Source of the DNA: Roseomonas elaeocarpi
Lineage (GTDB): Bacteria; Pseudomonadota; Alphaproteobacteria; Acetobacterales; Acetobacteraceae
Reading direction: 5' to 3'
DNA: 64,000 nucleotides
Assembly (NCBI RefSeq): GCF_042433915.1
Contig: NZ_JBHLUN010000002.1
Span: 62,001-126,000, forward strand
Below, one piece after another: positions 1-8,796 of this stretch. The position numbers and the translations under genes were made by a program. The notes below the pieces were generated by a model. It saw only the letters and a program-made list of their open reading frames with translations, did not search any database and was not told the origin of the DNA. The first letter of the stretch is position 1, and every line of letters starts with the position of its first letter.

Positions 1-900
1 GACCTTTCCCTCGCTCGCTCCGCTTCCCGTGCCGGGATCCCCATGATCATCAGCGCCGCGTCCCTGATCCCGTTGGAGGAGATCGCCGAAGCGGCTCCTG
101 GTGTCTGGTACCAAGCCTATCTCTCAGGTGACAGGGAGGAAGCGGCGGCGATGGTCGAGCGCGTGTCCCATGCTGGCATCGATACCTTCGTGATCACCGC
201 CGACAGTGCGGTTGTGCCTAGCCGCGAGAATAATCTGAGGACTGGATACCGCACGCCGATTCGCCCGAACTTAGCGCTTCTCCGGGACGGGATCATGCAT
301 CCACGTTGGTCGATAGGGACCTTTCTCCGCACTTTCCTACACCATGGGGTCCCACATTTTGAAAACGCGGCTCCAGGACGTGGAGCACCTCTGCTGTCTC
401 GCCAAGCCGTACGTGACTTCTCAGGGCGTGAAGCGCTGGACTGGGATGTCGTAAGATTCGTGCGATCGCGGTGGAAGGGCCGCCTCGTCATCAAGGGATT
501 ACTGCACGCCGGAGATGTCGCGCTCGCCAGGCAGGCCGGTGCCGATGCTGTTATCCTTTCGAACCACGGTGGACGCCAACTCGATGGGGCGCTTTCACCC
601 ATGCGTGCGTTGCCTGCCGCACTCGAGCAAGCCAGTGGCATGTGCGTCATGATCGACAGCGGCTTTCGCCGTGGGACAGACATCTTGAAGGCCATCGGCC
701 TGGGAGCCAAGTTTGTCTTCATTGGTCGTCCGTTCAACTACGCCTCGGCCTTGGCTGGTGAGGCTGGTGTCGATTACGTTATAGGCCTCCTCCGCACGCA
801 ACTTCGCGCTGATCTCGGTATGCTTGGCTTAAGGAGTATTCGAGAGATGAGCCAGGAAGTTCTTTTCTTGGAGAAGTTTGCGCGAGTCAGAGTTCAGTGA
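1..900 (+). CDS. FMN-dependent alpha-hydroxy-acid dehydrogenase, 5'-partial
   Basis: The reading frame is open from base 1 and already matches the family before the first ATG (base 43), so the gene starts outside the window; about 299 C-terminal residues are visible, against roughly 380 for the whole family. The family oxidises L-lactate, glycolate or mandelate-type 2-hydroxy acids with FMN. Visible hallmarks are WYQAYLS, the lysine in VIKGLLHAGD, the catalytic histidine in SNHGGRQLDG (codon near base 565) and the FMN-phosphate loop DSGFRRGTDILKAIGLGAKFVFIGRPF split around G-A-K. The substrate cannot be decided. Base composition is visibly less GC-rich than most of the window, and mobile-element debris follows directly, so this may be transferred DNA. 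The stop is at 898-900. Confidence 0.85.
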   Translation, partial: DLSLARSASRAGIPMIISAASLIPLEEIAEAAPGVWYQAYLSGDREEAAAMVERVSHAGIDTFVITADSAVVPSRENNLRTGYRTPIRPNLALLRDGIMHPRWSIGTFLRTFLHHGVPHFENAAPGRGAPLLSRQAVRDFSGREALDWDVVRFVRSRWKGRLVIKGLLHAGDVALARQAGADAVILSNHGGRQLDGALSPMRALPAALEQASGMCVMIDSGFRRGTDILKAIGLGAKFVFIGRPFNYASALAGEAGVDYVIGLLRTQLRADLGMLGLRSIREMSQEVLFLEKFARVRVQ

Positions 901-922
901 ACTCCGCCCTACCGAGGTTTTC

Positions 923-1160
923 TCACTCGCGCTCGTGGACAAAGCTGATCCAGAGGAAAGCTGAGGCGATGGGCGAAGCCAAGATATGAGGCGGCGGTCT
1001 TGTCGTAGCGGGTGGCGACGCGCCGCCAGTTCTTCGGCTTGTTGAACATGCGCTCGATCCGGTTGCGCAGCCTGTAGGCGCTTCTGTTGTGCAGGATGGG
1101 CTGACGCCGTCCGCGCTTGGCTTGGATGACGGCCCGGATCCCGGTAAAGGCGATCTCACC
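923..1160 (-). mobile_element. IS5-family transposase remnant (3' end, frameshifted)
   Basis: The minus strand encodes the C-terminal part of an IS5-type (IS427/IS1031-like) transposase: residues reading KRGRRQPILHNRSAYRLRNR followed by IERMFNKPKNWRRVATRYDKT. The frame is lost near 970-980; the expected ending (ASAFLWISFVHE) continues in a second frame and stops at 923. Only the last 80 or so of roughly 250 residues survive, and I see no intact terminal inverted repeats. The upstream edge merges into the creD remnant. It is a dead insertion sequence left between two truncated chromosomal genes. Confidence 0.8.
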
Positions 1161-1239
1161 GTCTAGGGCGGCTCGGCCCCGGCTGGTGCCGTGATCTCGT
1201 CCGGAAGTCCGCGTCGATCGGGGTGGAGTTTCTGGAGGC

Positions 1240-1620
1240 CGTCTGGGCTTCCTCACCTACGTGCTGTTCGAGCTCCTGGCCGGGGTGGGGATCCACCTGG
1301 TCCAGTACGGACTGCTCGGCCTGTCCATCGTGCTTTTCCCACTCCTCCTGCTCGCCTTCGGCGAGCCGGTGGGCTTCGCCGCTGCCTACGCGATCAGCAC
1401 GGCCGCCATGGTGGGGCAGGCCTCGGCCTACACGGCGGGGGTGACGCGTCGCATGAGGCTGGCCGCGCCCTTTGCCGGTGTGCTGGGCGTCCTGTTCGGC
1501 TTCCTCTACGTCGTGCTGAACCTCGAAGCCGATGCCCTGCTGGTCGGTGCCGTGGCGCTCTTCGCCGCCCTCTCGGTGGTCATGATGGTGACCCGCCACG
1601 TGGACTGGTCGAAAGCCTGA
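1240..1620 (+). pseudogene. creD: CreD inner-membrane protein, C-terminal remnant
   Basis: About 127 residues beginning LGFLTYVLFELLAGVGIHLV and ending TRHVDWSKA match the C-terminal four-helix membrane part of CreD (usually 430-450 residues), including the typical F-E-L/VQY start and the R-x-VDW ending. An in-frame stop at 1192-1194, just upstream, and the abutting IS5 remnant show that the N-terminal two thirds are gone. CreD is the inner-membrane protein of the CreBC regulon. A GTG at 1261 could start a small membrane protein, but without the periplasmic part it is unlikely to be functional. Confidence 0.75.
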
Positions 1621-1668
1621 GCCGGCGTGCTCGAACCAATCTCCTGTCCCGACCCTTCCCAGAGTCTC

Positions 1669-1688
1669 GGCACCGCGGATGCGGTGCC
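1669..1688. terminator. Hairpin between convergent genes
   Basis: GGCACCGC, a GGAT loop and GCGGTGCC form a perfect 8-bp GC-rich hairpin between the convergent creD remnant (ends 1620) and the NmrA-like gene (ends 1720). There is no strong T-run, so it is a probable but weak bidirectional terminator. Confidence 0.5.
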
Positions 1689-1719
1689 CTCTGTGGCCCT
1701 GGCTCGTTCAGCTGCAACC

Positions 1720-2676
1720 TCACGAGGTCGGCTGGACATCCAACTCCTTCCGGGCGCTCCAGGTGACGAAGTTCTCAGGGGCGTGCTGCTCCCTCGTGAT
1801 CGCCGCCAGGTAGTGTGGCTTCCAGACATCCCGGACAAAGGCTTCCATCGTGGTGGGCAGCGAGGAGCGGTCGTCGTGGAACCGCACACGGCCATCGTTG
1901 AGCGCATCCAGTGTCTGACTGTCATCGAGCCACCGTTCGGAGGTCCCGAACCTCCTGAGGAACTCCGCTTCGATCTCGCGCCGCCTTCTGTCGACGAAGC
2001 GGTACTCCACCGGTCGGCCGATCTCGGTCCCGATGATGTTGGCCATCTCCGACATCGTGAAATCCATACCAAGCTCACGGACCATGCGGTGCTGACCGGT
2101 CGGATGCGTGAGTTCCCGGGCAGCCAGGTCGGCGATGTCTTCCGTGGCCACCCAGGGCGTCTTCACGTCCGGGTCCAGCGACCAGCCGATGCGACCATGT
2201 TTTGCGATCGCGTCGGTCCACATGAACAGGTTCTCCATGAACCAGCCAGCCCGCAGGTGCACCAGGTCCATGGTCTGGAGACGGTTCAGCACCTGCTCAA
2301 GCTGGTAGAAGGGCTGGAAGTGGCCGGTGCTCCCTCTCACCTCGGCTCCCATCGCTGTCAGGCTCACGGCCAGCCTGACCGGAGATCCCCGGAGTGCGTC
2401 GAAGAAGCGGAGGGCGACCTCGGGGTAGTGCCCGTGGATGTTGTTCCAGTCCGTCTTGACCATGAGGAACGCGGCATCGGCATCCTGGAAGAACCGGTCG
2501 AGCTCTCCCGCTCCGGTGTCGAAGCTCCCCAGGAGCGGCTCCGCGCCCATCCTGACCAGTGCGTCCAGCGCCGGACCGCCTCGCGACAAGGCTTTCACCT
2601 GGTGCCCGGCACCTAGCAGGGTGCGGGTAAGCCTGGCGCCGATCCGGCCTGTTGCACCGACGACGGCAATTCGCAT
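1720..2676 (-). CDS. NmrA-like NAD(P)-binding protein
   Basis: The protein has 318 residues with an N-terminal Rossmann motif in MRIAVVGATGRIGARLTRTL, typical of NmrA/isoflavone-reductase-like atypical SDRs that bind NAD(P)H or act as redox sensors. The usual FLMVKTDW and HLRAGWFMENL family segments are present. The start at 2676 is chosen because GGAG lies six bases before it and it directly precedes the nucleotide-binding motif; in-frame ATGs at 2688 and 2706 exist. The gene is divergent from an AraC-type regulator with about 73 bp between the start codons, so it is probably that regulator's target. The substrate is unknown. Confidence 0.85.
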   Translation of the reverse strand: MRIAVVGATGRIGARLTRTLLGAGHQVKALSRGGPALDALVRMGAEPLLGSFDTGAGELDRFFQDADAAFLMVKTDWNNIHGHYPEVALRFFDALRGSPVRLAVSLTAMGAEVRGSTGHFQPFYQLEQVLNRLQTMDLVHLRAGWFMENLFMWTDAIAKHGRIGWSLDPDVKTPWVATEDIADLAARELTHPTGQHRMVRELGMDFTMSEMANIIGTEIGRPVEYRFVDRRRREIEAEFLRRFGTSERWLDDSQTLDALNDGRVRFHDDRSSLPTTMEAFVRDVWKPHYLAAITREQHAPENFVTWSARKELDVQPTS

Positions 2677-2749
2677 GACGGTCTCCATTGCATTGGTGGC
2701 CGCCATCCGTAGCGCGTTGCGGCGCGCAGGAATTTGGAGATACTGCCAT

Positions 2750-3553
2750 ATGATCTCTAAATCCGGTCAATCCGCGGCAAAGCGACCGCCCTGCGGCAGC
2801 GGCTGCGATCTCGCCCGCTCGGACCGCCCGGCCTTCGCCCTGCACCTCGACTTCAGCGACTACGAGGCCGAGGTGTGCCAGCATCAGCACCGGCAGGGCC
2901 AACTGGTCCTGGCCCTGCACGGTGCCGTCACCTGCACGGCTGCGAACGGCCGCTGGATTGTGCCGCCAGGCTGCGGGGTCTGGATCCCGGGCGGCGTGCC
3001 GCACAGCAACCAGGTCACGGCCAACGCCCGCCTGTCCTACCTGTTCGTCGAACCCGACGCCGCGGCGCTGCCGACGCAGTGCTGCACGCTGTCGGTGTCG
3101 CCCATGCTCCGCGAGATGATCTTCCGCCTGACGGACGTGCCCGGCAGCTACGCACCGGACGGCCATACTGGCCGCCTGGTGCGGGTCCTGCTGGATGAGT
3201 TGGCGATGATGCCCAAGCAGAAGCTGGAACTGCCCGTGTCCGGCCATCCCAAGATCGCGGCCATCGCCGCCGCATTGACGGCGGAGCCCGGCGACCGCCG
3301 CACCATGGCTGAGTGGGCCGCCCACGTCGCATTGAGCGAACGGTCCCTGGAACGGCTGATGGTGGCCGAGACAGGACTGACCTTCGGACGGTGGCGACGC
3401 CAGTTGCATCTGGTCATCGCACTGCGCGAGCTCGCTGGCGGCGCTACGGTCCAGAGGGTGTCGAGTGACCTCGGCTACGAGTCCCCCACCGCATTCATAG
3501 TGATGTTCAAGAAGGCATTCGGAACGACGCCTGCTCGCTACTTCGCAACCTGA
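2750..3553 (+). CDS. AraC-family transcriptional regulator
   Basis: The protein has 267 residues. The N-terminal half is a cupin-like ligand domain (HQHRQGQLVLALHGAVTC, then PPGCGVWIPGGVPHSN). The C-terminal half carries the double helix-turn-helix of the AraC/XylS family (MAEWAAHVALSERSLERL and VSSDLGYESPTAFIVMFKKAF, ending TPARYF). The ATG at 2750 is preceded by GGAGA nine bases upstream. The gene is divergent from the NmrA-like gene and shares its 73-bp promoter region, which suggests local control. The effector is unknown. Confidence 0.9.
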   Translation: MISKSGQSAAKRPPCGSGCDLARSDRPAFALHLDFSDYEAEVCQHQHRQGQLVLALHGAVTCTAANGRWIVPPGCGVWIPGGVPHSNQVTANARLSYLFVEPDAAALPTQCCTLSVSPMLREMIFRLTDVPGSYAPDGHTGRLVRVLLDELAMMPKQKLELPVSGHPKIAAIAAALTAEPGDRRTMAEWAAHVALSERSLERLMVAETGLTFGRWRRQLHLVIALRELAGGATVQRVSSDLGYESPTAFIVMFKKAFGTTPARYFAT

Positions 3554-3621
3554 CCGGTCGCACTCGTGACCTGTATGCGGCGCGCCGCTGCCTGACATTG
3601 AGCAGGGCCAGCGAGTATCGG

Positions 3622-3884
3622 GCAGCGCATCCTGCCGTCGCAGCTGCAGGAGTGCCGCTTGTAAGATATCTTCATGGAGCCAGGTTTTGCGGCCATTCGG
3701 CAGGACGGTGTGATCCGGGCAGGTCTGGCCCGCAGCCGTGTGGCAGATCTACTCCAGCCTCCTATCATCACGGCGCTGTTGATCCGTGAGGCGAGAATTG
3801 CTTGCACGGGATTCTACCATGCTCGTTATGAGCAGCGTCCGGTACGGTCCTGAACATCACTCGGATGACGGGATCCACGGCTGA
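3622..3884 (+). repeat. Dispersed 263-bp repeat, copy 1 (broken)
   Basis: This segment is about nine-tenths identical by eye to 47788-48049 in the same orientation. Copy 2 is an open frame; this copy has TAA at 3662-3664 where copy 2 has CAA, and one extra base near 3802 that shifts the frame. That accounts for 263 against 262 bp. Weaker similarity continues to about 3917. It fills most of the 3554-3953 gap between the AraC and hydantoinase genes, in which I see no other gene. The encoded fragment is not recognised. Confidence 0.85.
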
Positions 3885-3953
3885 AAGCTGCCAAGCACGG
3901 CTGGCTTGCGCCTGATGGGACGCCGGCTTTTCACATGCTTGATCTCACTGCGT

Positions 3954-5363
3954 TCACAGCATGGGTCCTGGATTGACATGACGCCGTTCCAGCCAACGAC
4001 CACTACCCGGTTGTGCCGTGACGACGCCGTCGCGCATCACGACCACACCCCGAGCTATCGTGCAGATCGGCCAGCCGGTCACCGCCATTCCTTCGTAAGG
4101 CGTGTAGTCGATCGCGTGATTCATCAAAACATTGGTCATGGTGACCCGCTTGTTCGCATCCCACAGCACCAGATCCGCGTCAGCACCCACCGCGATGCAA
4201 CCCTTCCGTCCAGCAAGCCCGGCAATACGGGCCGGGTTGGTGCTCACCAGCGCCACGAACTGCTCGAGCGTGATGCGCCCCTTCGATACTCCTTCCGAGA
4301 ACAGGATGGGCAGCCGCGCTGCGAGGCCCGGGATGCCGTTGGGAACTTGGTCGAAGCTGGCGTCGCGCCCGTTCTTTGCCTTGCCACGGTCCCCATCGTA
4401 GGAGAAGCCGCAATGATCCGAGGACGCGACGTCAAGCACGCCGCGCCGGATCATCGCCCAGACACCCTCGTGGTCGACGGCGTCGCGCGGCGGCGGGCTG
4501 CACATGAACTTCGCGCCTTCGAAGCCGGGCCGGTCCATGTCCGCAGCCGTCAGCGTCACGTATTGCGGGCAGGTTTCGCCCCATACGTGCAGGCCACGTG
4601 CCTGGGCCCGCACGATCTCCTCCGCCACCTCGGCGCAGGACACGTGGAACACCTGAATCGGCTGCTTCACGAGTTCCGCCAAGGCAATCGCACGGCCCGT
4701 CGCCTCACGTTCCACCACCACGGGCCGCGACAGGGCGTGGTAACGTGGGCGGGTGTGCCCTTCGGCCAGAAACGCCGCCTGACGCCAGGCCACGGCGTCA
4801 TGGTTCTCGCAATGGACGTGCACCATCAGCCCGTGTCGCCGCGCCGCCACCAGCACCTCGAGGAACTGCGCATCGGTCAGGTGCAGAGGGTCGTAGGTGA
4901 GAAAGGCCTTGAGCGACCCGACACCATCGGCGATCACCTGGGGCAGCTCCTCCTCCATCACCAGCGGCGTCGGGTCGGTGATGATCTGATGGAAGCCGTG
5001 ATCGATCATGCCGCACGCCGCACGCTCACGATTGCGGCGGTGTTGTTCAAGGATGCCCTCACCACGGAACTGCGGCGTGAAGCAGATGATCGTGGTGGTG
5101 CCGCCGGAAAAGGCGGAACGGCTGGCGGAAACGAAGCTTTCCTCGTGCACGGTGCCGTCCGCCTGCGGCTCCTCCACGTGGCAGTGCGTGTCCACGCCGC
5201 CCGGCAGCACCAGCAGGCCGGAGGCGTCGATCACCTCGGCCGCCGAGCCGAGAGCCTCGCCCAGGGCGACGACGCGGCCGCCCAGCACCCCCACGTCGCA
5301 GCGCGTGGTGCCGGAGGCGGTGACCACGGTGCCGTTCCGTACGATCAGGTCGAGAGGGGACAT
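3954..5363 (-). CDS. D-hydantoinase / dihydropyrimidinase family amidohydrolase
   Basis: The protein has 469 residues, the normal length for this family of cytoplasmic binuclear-zinc cyclic-amide hydrolases. Visible metal ligands are H60 and H62 in DTHCH, the carbamylated K152 in GSLKAFLTY, H184 in VHVHCEN, H240 in VFHVSC and D316 in SSDHCG. These fit ring opening of hydantoins, dihydropyrimidines or other cyclic imides; the exact substrate is open. It is the last gene of a ten-gene minus-strand operon, 24 bp after the PuuE-like gene. Two unrelated cyclic-amide hydrolase families side by side suggest an N-heterocycle as the pathway substrate. Confidence 0.9.
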   Translation of the reverse strand: MSPLDLIVRNGTVVTASGTTRCDVGVLGGRVVALGEALGSAAEVIDASGLLVLPGGVDTHCHVEEPQADGTVHEESFVSASRSAFSGGTTTIICFTPQFRGEGILEQHRRNRERAACGMIDHGFHQIITDPTPLVMEEELPQVIADGVGSLKAFLTYDPLHLTDAQFLEVLVAARRHGLMVHVHCENHDAVAWRQAAFLAEGHTRPRYHALSRPVVVEREATGRAIALAELVKQPIQVFHVSCAEVAEEIVRAQARGLHVWGETCPQYVTLTAADMDRPGFEGAKFMCSPPPRDAVDHEGVWAMIRRGVLDVASSDHCGFSYDGDRGKAKNGRDASFDQVPNGIPGLAARLPILFSEGVSKGRITLEQFVALVSTNPARIAGLAGRKGCIAVGADADLVLWDANKRVTMTNVLMNHAIDYTPYEGMAVTGWPICTIARGVVVMRDGVVTAQPGSGRWLERRHVNPGPML

Positions 5364-5387
5364 CGCAGTGTATTCTCCCGTGCCGGC

Positions 5388-6305
5388 TCAGCGGTCGCGA
5401 AAAGGGTGCGTCGCGGCCCAATGCCGCGCGATCTCCGCACGCGGGGCGACCCAGGCTTCGTCGCCTGCCGCAAGAACGTGGTCGAGGAATCGTTCCAGCG
5501 CTGGGGCGCGCGAGAAATGGCCGATCATGCGCATATGCAGGCCGACCGACATCATCTTTGGCGCCCCGGCCCGTCCTTCCCGTCGCAACAGGTCGAACCC
5601 GTCGCTCAGAAAGGATGCCCATGCGCCGGGGCTGGCGAGCGGGCCCTGCATCTTGCTGTCGTTGGTCGCGAGCGAATAGGGCACCACCAGGTGTCCCTGC
5701 CCTCCCACCTCCGTCCAGAAGGGCAGGTCGTCGGCGTAGCTGTCGCTGTCGTACAGGAAGCCGCCGTGTTCGCGCAGCAGGCGGCGCGTGTTCACCGAGG
5801 GTCCGTAACGGCAGTACCAGCCTTCCGGCCGTTGTCCCAACGTGCGCTCCAGCGAGGCCACGGCGCGGGCGATGCGGTCGCGCTCCTCTGCCTCGCTCAG
5901 GGCGAAGTGGTTTTCCCAGCGCCAGCCATGACAGCAGATGTCGAGCCCCGCCTCACGGATCGCCGCGGCCGCTTCGGGGTTGCGCTCCAGCGCCAGGGCA
6001 CAGGCGAAGATCGTCGGCTTGAGGCCGCGCTCGGCAAAGATCCGCAACAGGCGCCAGAAACCCGCCCGGCTGCCATACTCGAACATGCCCTCGGCCGCGA
6101 GGTCACGGCCCTGGATCCCGCGCGGCGGCCCGGCGGCATCGGACACGCCGGTCTCGGTCGCCGCGTCGCCGTCGGCGATCGAGGGCTCGGAGCCTTCCTC
6201 GAAGTTGATCACGAAGTTCACCGCGACGCGCGCGCCGCCCGGCCAGCGCGGATCGGGCGGATGGCCGCCGTAGCCCCGGAAATCCCGCTGCACCTCGTAG
6301 GTCAT
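5388..6305 (-). CDS. PuuE-like polysaccharide-deacetylase-fold hydrolase (allantoinase-like)
   Basis: The protein has 305 residues of the NodB-type fold in the version seen in PuuE allantoinases: VNFVINFEEGSE near residue 30 and CCHGWRWENH near 130, with an early RDFRGYGGHPPDPRWPGG segment. PuuE opens allantoin without the binuclear metal centre of classical allantoinases; related proteins act on other cyclic ureides or imides. No uricase, allantoicase or ureidoglycolate genes are in the window, so allantoin is not assured as substrate. It lies between SDR and hydantoinase genes with 16- and 24-bp gaps. Confidence 0.8.
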   Translation of the reverse strand: MTYEVQRDFRGYGGHPPDPRWPGGARVAVNFVINFEEGSEPSIADGDAATETGVSDAAGPPRGIQGRDLAAEGMFEYGSRAGFWRLLRIFAERGLKPTIFACALALERNPEAAAAIREAGLDICCHGWRWENHFALSEAEERDRIARAVASLERTLGQRPEGWYCRYGPSVNTRRLLREHGGFLYDSDSYADDLPFWTEVGGQGHLVVPYSLATNDSKMQGPLASPGAWASFLSDGFDLLRREGRAGAPKMMSVGLHMRMIGHFSRAPALERFLDHVLAAGDEAWVAPRAEIARHWAATHPFRDR

Positions 6306-6321
6306 CGCCTGCCCTTCCTCC

Positions 6322-7098
6322 TCACGCCGCCATCCAGCCGCCGTCCACCATCAGCACCTCGCCCGTCAGGAAGCTGGCATCGTCGGAGGCGAGGAACAGC
6401 GCCGCGCCCGCCACATCCTCCGGCCTCCCGAGGCGCGGCCAGGGCGTCCTGGCGCGCGAATAGTCGAGCCAGCGCGGCTCCACCGCCCGTCCCGTCTTGC
6501 CGGTGAGGATCTTGCCCGGCGCCACCGCGTTGCAGACGATCCCCTGCCCCGCGTAATCGGCGGCGACCTGCCGCGTCAGGTAGGCGATGCCGGCCTTCGA
6601 GGTGCCGTAGGCCAGGGCCTCCGGCGCGGCCACCATGCCGTGCTGGGAGGCGAGGTTCACCAGCCGGCCGCGCACCTCCCCGCGGGGGTCCTGCAGCACC
6701 ATGGCCCGCACGGCGGCGCGGCTCATCAGGAAGGTGCCGGTCAGGTTCACCGCGAGTACCCGCTCCCATTCCTCGCGCGTGCAGTCCAGCAGCGGCGTAC
6801 CCGAGGCTATGGCAGCGTTGTTCACCAGCACGTCGATCCGGCCGTGCCGCGCCACGGCTTCGGCAACCACCGCCTCACACTCCTCCTCGCGCGACACATC
6901 GCAGCGGCGGAAGCGGCACTCGAGGCCCTGGGCACGCAGCAGCGCCTCGGTCGGCACGCCACCTTCGCGCACCTCCTCGGTGGTGTCGGCCACGATCACG
7001 CGGGCTCCTTCCCGCGCGAAACGGGCGGCGATGGCGCGGCCGATGCCGGAACTGCCGCCGGTGACGATCGCCACCCGTCCGGAAAGGCGATCCGTCAT
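6322..7098 (-). CDS. SDR-family oxidoreductase
   Basis: The 258-residue protein is a classical short-chain dehydrogenase. It has the cofactor motif TGGSSGIG at residues 13-20, NNAA at 93-96, the catalytic serine S151 and the YGTSK pair Y164/K168, and ends in the usual FLTGEVLMVDGGW. An acidic residue after the second strand (VADTTEE) favours NAD over NADP. It probably interconverts an alcohol and a ketone in the pathway encoded by the operon. It lies 13 bp downstream of the permease gene. Confidence 0.9.
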   Translation of the reverse strand: MTDRLSGRVAIVTGGSSGIGRAIAARFAREGARVIVADTTEEVREGGVPTEALLRAQGLECRFRRCDVSREEECEAVVAEAVARHGRIDVLVNNAAIASGTPLLDCTREEWERVLAVNLTGTFLMSRAAVRAMVLQDPRGEVRGRLVNLASQHGMVAAPEALAYGTSKAGIAYLTRQVAADYAGQGIVCNAVAPGKILTGKTGRAVEPRWLDYSRARTPWPRLGRPEDVAGAALFLASDDASFLTGEVLMVDGGWMAA

Positions 7099-7111
7099 GG
7101 CCTCTTCCGCC

Positions 7112-7831
7112 TCACGTTACCCGTGCCGGCTGCGGCGTCCTCACCGCCACCGGCACCGCCCGGCCCGTGTCGGCGTAGCCCCGCCCGTAATGCGCTTCCA
7201 GCCGCACCTGTACGAGGTTCCACAGCGTCGTCAGCACCAGGTAGTAGACCGCCGCGACGCAGTAGAGCTCCAGAACCTCGAATTTCTCCTGCATCAGCAC
7301 CTGGCTGCGACGCATCAGCTCTTCCAGCGAGATCACCGAGGCGAGCGAGGTCGCCTTCAGCAATCCGTTCAGGGAATTGCCCAGCGGCGGGATGATCAAC
7401 CGCGCAACCTGCGGCATCAGCACCAGCCGCAGCGTCCGCCAGCGCGACAGGCCGAGTGCGCTCGCGGCCTCGGTCTGTCCCTTCGCCACGCCCTTGAACC
7501 CGCCGCGGATGGTTTCCGACAGGTAGGCGGCCTCGTTGAGGCTCAGCGCCGTCAGTGCGGAGGCCAGCACGCCCAGCTTGATCCCGGCCTGCGGCAGGCC
7601 GGTGTAGATCAGCACCAGCTGAACCAGCAGCGGCGTGCCGCGGAAGATCCAGACGTAGAAACCTGCGACACCCGACGCCAGCTTGTTCTTCGACATCCGC
7701 ATCAGCGCAAGCACGGTGCCCAGGATCAGGCCGATGGCCATGGTGGCGATCGTCAGGCCGATCGTCACCAGCACGCCCTGCAGGAGGTAGGCGTTGGTCA
7801 GGTACGACAGAAAGGCTTCGACGCTGAACAT
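7112..7831 (-). CDS. Amino-acid-type ABC transporter permease
   Basis: The 239-residue integral membrane protein belongs to the His/Glu/Gln/Arg/opine permease family. It has an N-terminal YLLQGVLVTIGLT start, several hydrophobic spans, and the EAA loop for contact with the ATPase (EAAYLSETIRGGFKGVAKGQ followed by TEAASALGLS). It follows the binding-protein gene by 44 bp. No ATP-binding subunit of this type is encoded in this operon or elsewhere in the window, so an ATPase must be borrowed. Confidence 0.88.
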   Translation of the reverse strand: MFSVEAFLSYLTNAYLLQGVLVTIGLTIATMAIGLILGTVLALMRMSKNKLASGVAGFYVWIFRGTPLLVQLVLIYTGLPQAGIKLGVLASALTALSLNEAAYLSETIRGGFKGVAKGQTEAASALGLSRWRTLRLVLMPQVARLIIPPLGNSLNGLLKATSLASVISLEELMRRSQVLMQEKFEVLELYCVAAVYYLVLTTLWNLVQVRLEAHYGRGYADTGRAVPVAVRTPQPARVT

Positions 7832-7875
7832 CGACCAGATCCTTCCGTTGTCTCGAACTCTTCAGTGCAGGCCGC

Positions 7876-8721
7876 TCAGGTCGGACCCGTGCCGCGGATC
7901 GCGAACTCACCTGCCGGCAGGCGGGTCATGCCGAACTTATCGAACAGCCGGTCGTAGGTTCCGTCCGCCCGCAATCCGTTCAGCGCCACCGCCGCAGCCT
8001 GGGCCACGTCACGGTCGCGAAAGGCAAAGGTGATATCGGTGCCGAACAACCCGTGCAGCCAGATCTTCGCGACCTTCTTCTGCGCTAGATCGTTCGTGGT
8101 CTCGTCGATGTTGATCCCGGCTTCCAGCTGCCCGGCCCGCAGCGCCGCCACGGTTTCGCTGGCGGTGGAGAAGGTGCGGAAATCGATCGGCTTCAGGCCG
8201 CGCGCCACCATCTCGGCGTTGACCTCGCGCGACTTACGCTCCTGGTAGGTCGCGCTTTCCACGCCCACCACGCGACCCGCGAGATCATCGAAGCTGGTGA
8301 TCGTCAGCTTGCTGTCCGGCAACGTGTAAACGCTGATCGCCTGCTGCGCGTAGGGCACCATGAAGAGGATCTTCGACCGTTCCTCGGTCCAGAACAGACC
8401 GGTGTTGATCGTGTCGAACCGTCCCGCGCGGAGACCCGGGATCATCGGCGGGAAGTCCATGCGCAGGAAGACCGGCTCCACGCACATCTTCGCCGCCATG
8501 GCCTTGGCCAGTTCAACGTTGAGCCCCTGCAGCTCACCCTTGCTGTCCACGAACTGCTGCGGCGGCAGGGTAGGGTTGATGGACATCTGCCACTTGCCCG
8601 CTTCCAGCAGGTGGTTGCCCCCGATGACGGGCTTGCAGGCCGGAGACTGCGCCTGGGCCTGCGTCGCAGCGGTCAGGAGAATTGCGCCAGCGAGACCGAG
8701 AAGAAGACGCCGAGTTCGCAT
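7876..8721 (-). CDS. Family-3 periplasmic solute-binding protein
   Basis: The 281-residue protein starts with a signal peptide (MRTRRLLLGLAGAILLTAA, then QAQAQS) and has the family-3 fold used for amino acids and similar polar solutes. The ATG at 8721 is chosen because GGAAGGGAA precedes it and the signal peptide begins there. It is a paralogue of the protein at 15472-16332, with shared blocks such as NPTLPPQQFVDSKGELQGLN and FWTEERSKILF. It lies between the MaoC gene and the permease gene in the operon. The ligand is unknown and is presumably the pathway substrate. Confidence 0.88.
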   Translation of the reverse strand: MRTRRLLLGLAGAILLTAATQAQAQSPACKPVIGGNHLLEAGKWQMSINPTLPPQQFVDSKGELQGLNVELAKAMAAKMCVEPVFLRMDFPPMIPGLRAGRFDTINTGLFWTEERSKILFMVPYAQQAISVYTLPDSKLTITSFDDLAGRVVGVESATYQERKSREVNAEMVARGLKPIDFRTFSTASETVAALRAGQLEAGINIDETTNDLAQKKVAKIWLHGLFGTDITFAFRDRDVAQAAAVALNGLRADGTYDRLFDKFGMTRLPAGEFAIRGTGPT

Positions 8722-8796
8722 CACAGGGTTCCCTTCCAAGGAAGTACCGGGCCGGCGCGGTGCGCGTCGGCTATGTTCCAAGGTGGAAGGCTATGC

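Noticed and set aside
3954..6305. Allantoin degradation operon (allantoinase pair)
   Set aside because: No uricase, allantoicase, ureidoglycolate or glyoxylate genes are present, and the CoA-ester enzymes in the operon do not fit purine breakdown.
3906..6506. 866-codon open frame on the plus strand
   Set aside because: It lies antisense to the hydantoinase and PuuE-like genes and is His/Arg/Pro-rich with no family features; it is a by-product of high GC codon bias.
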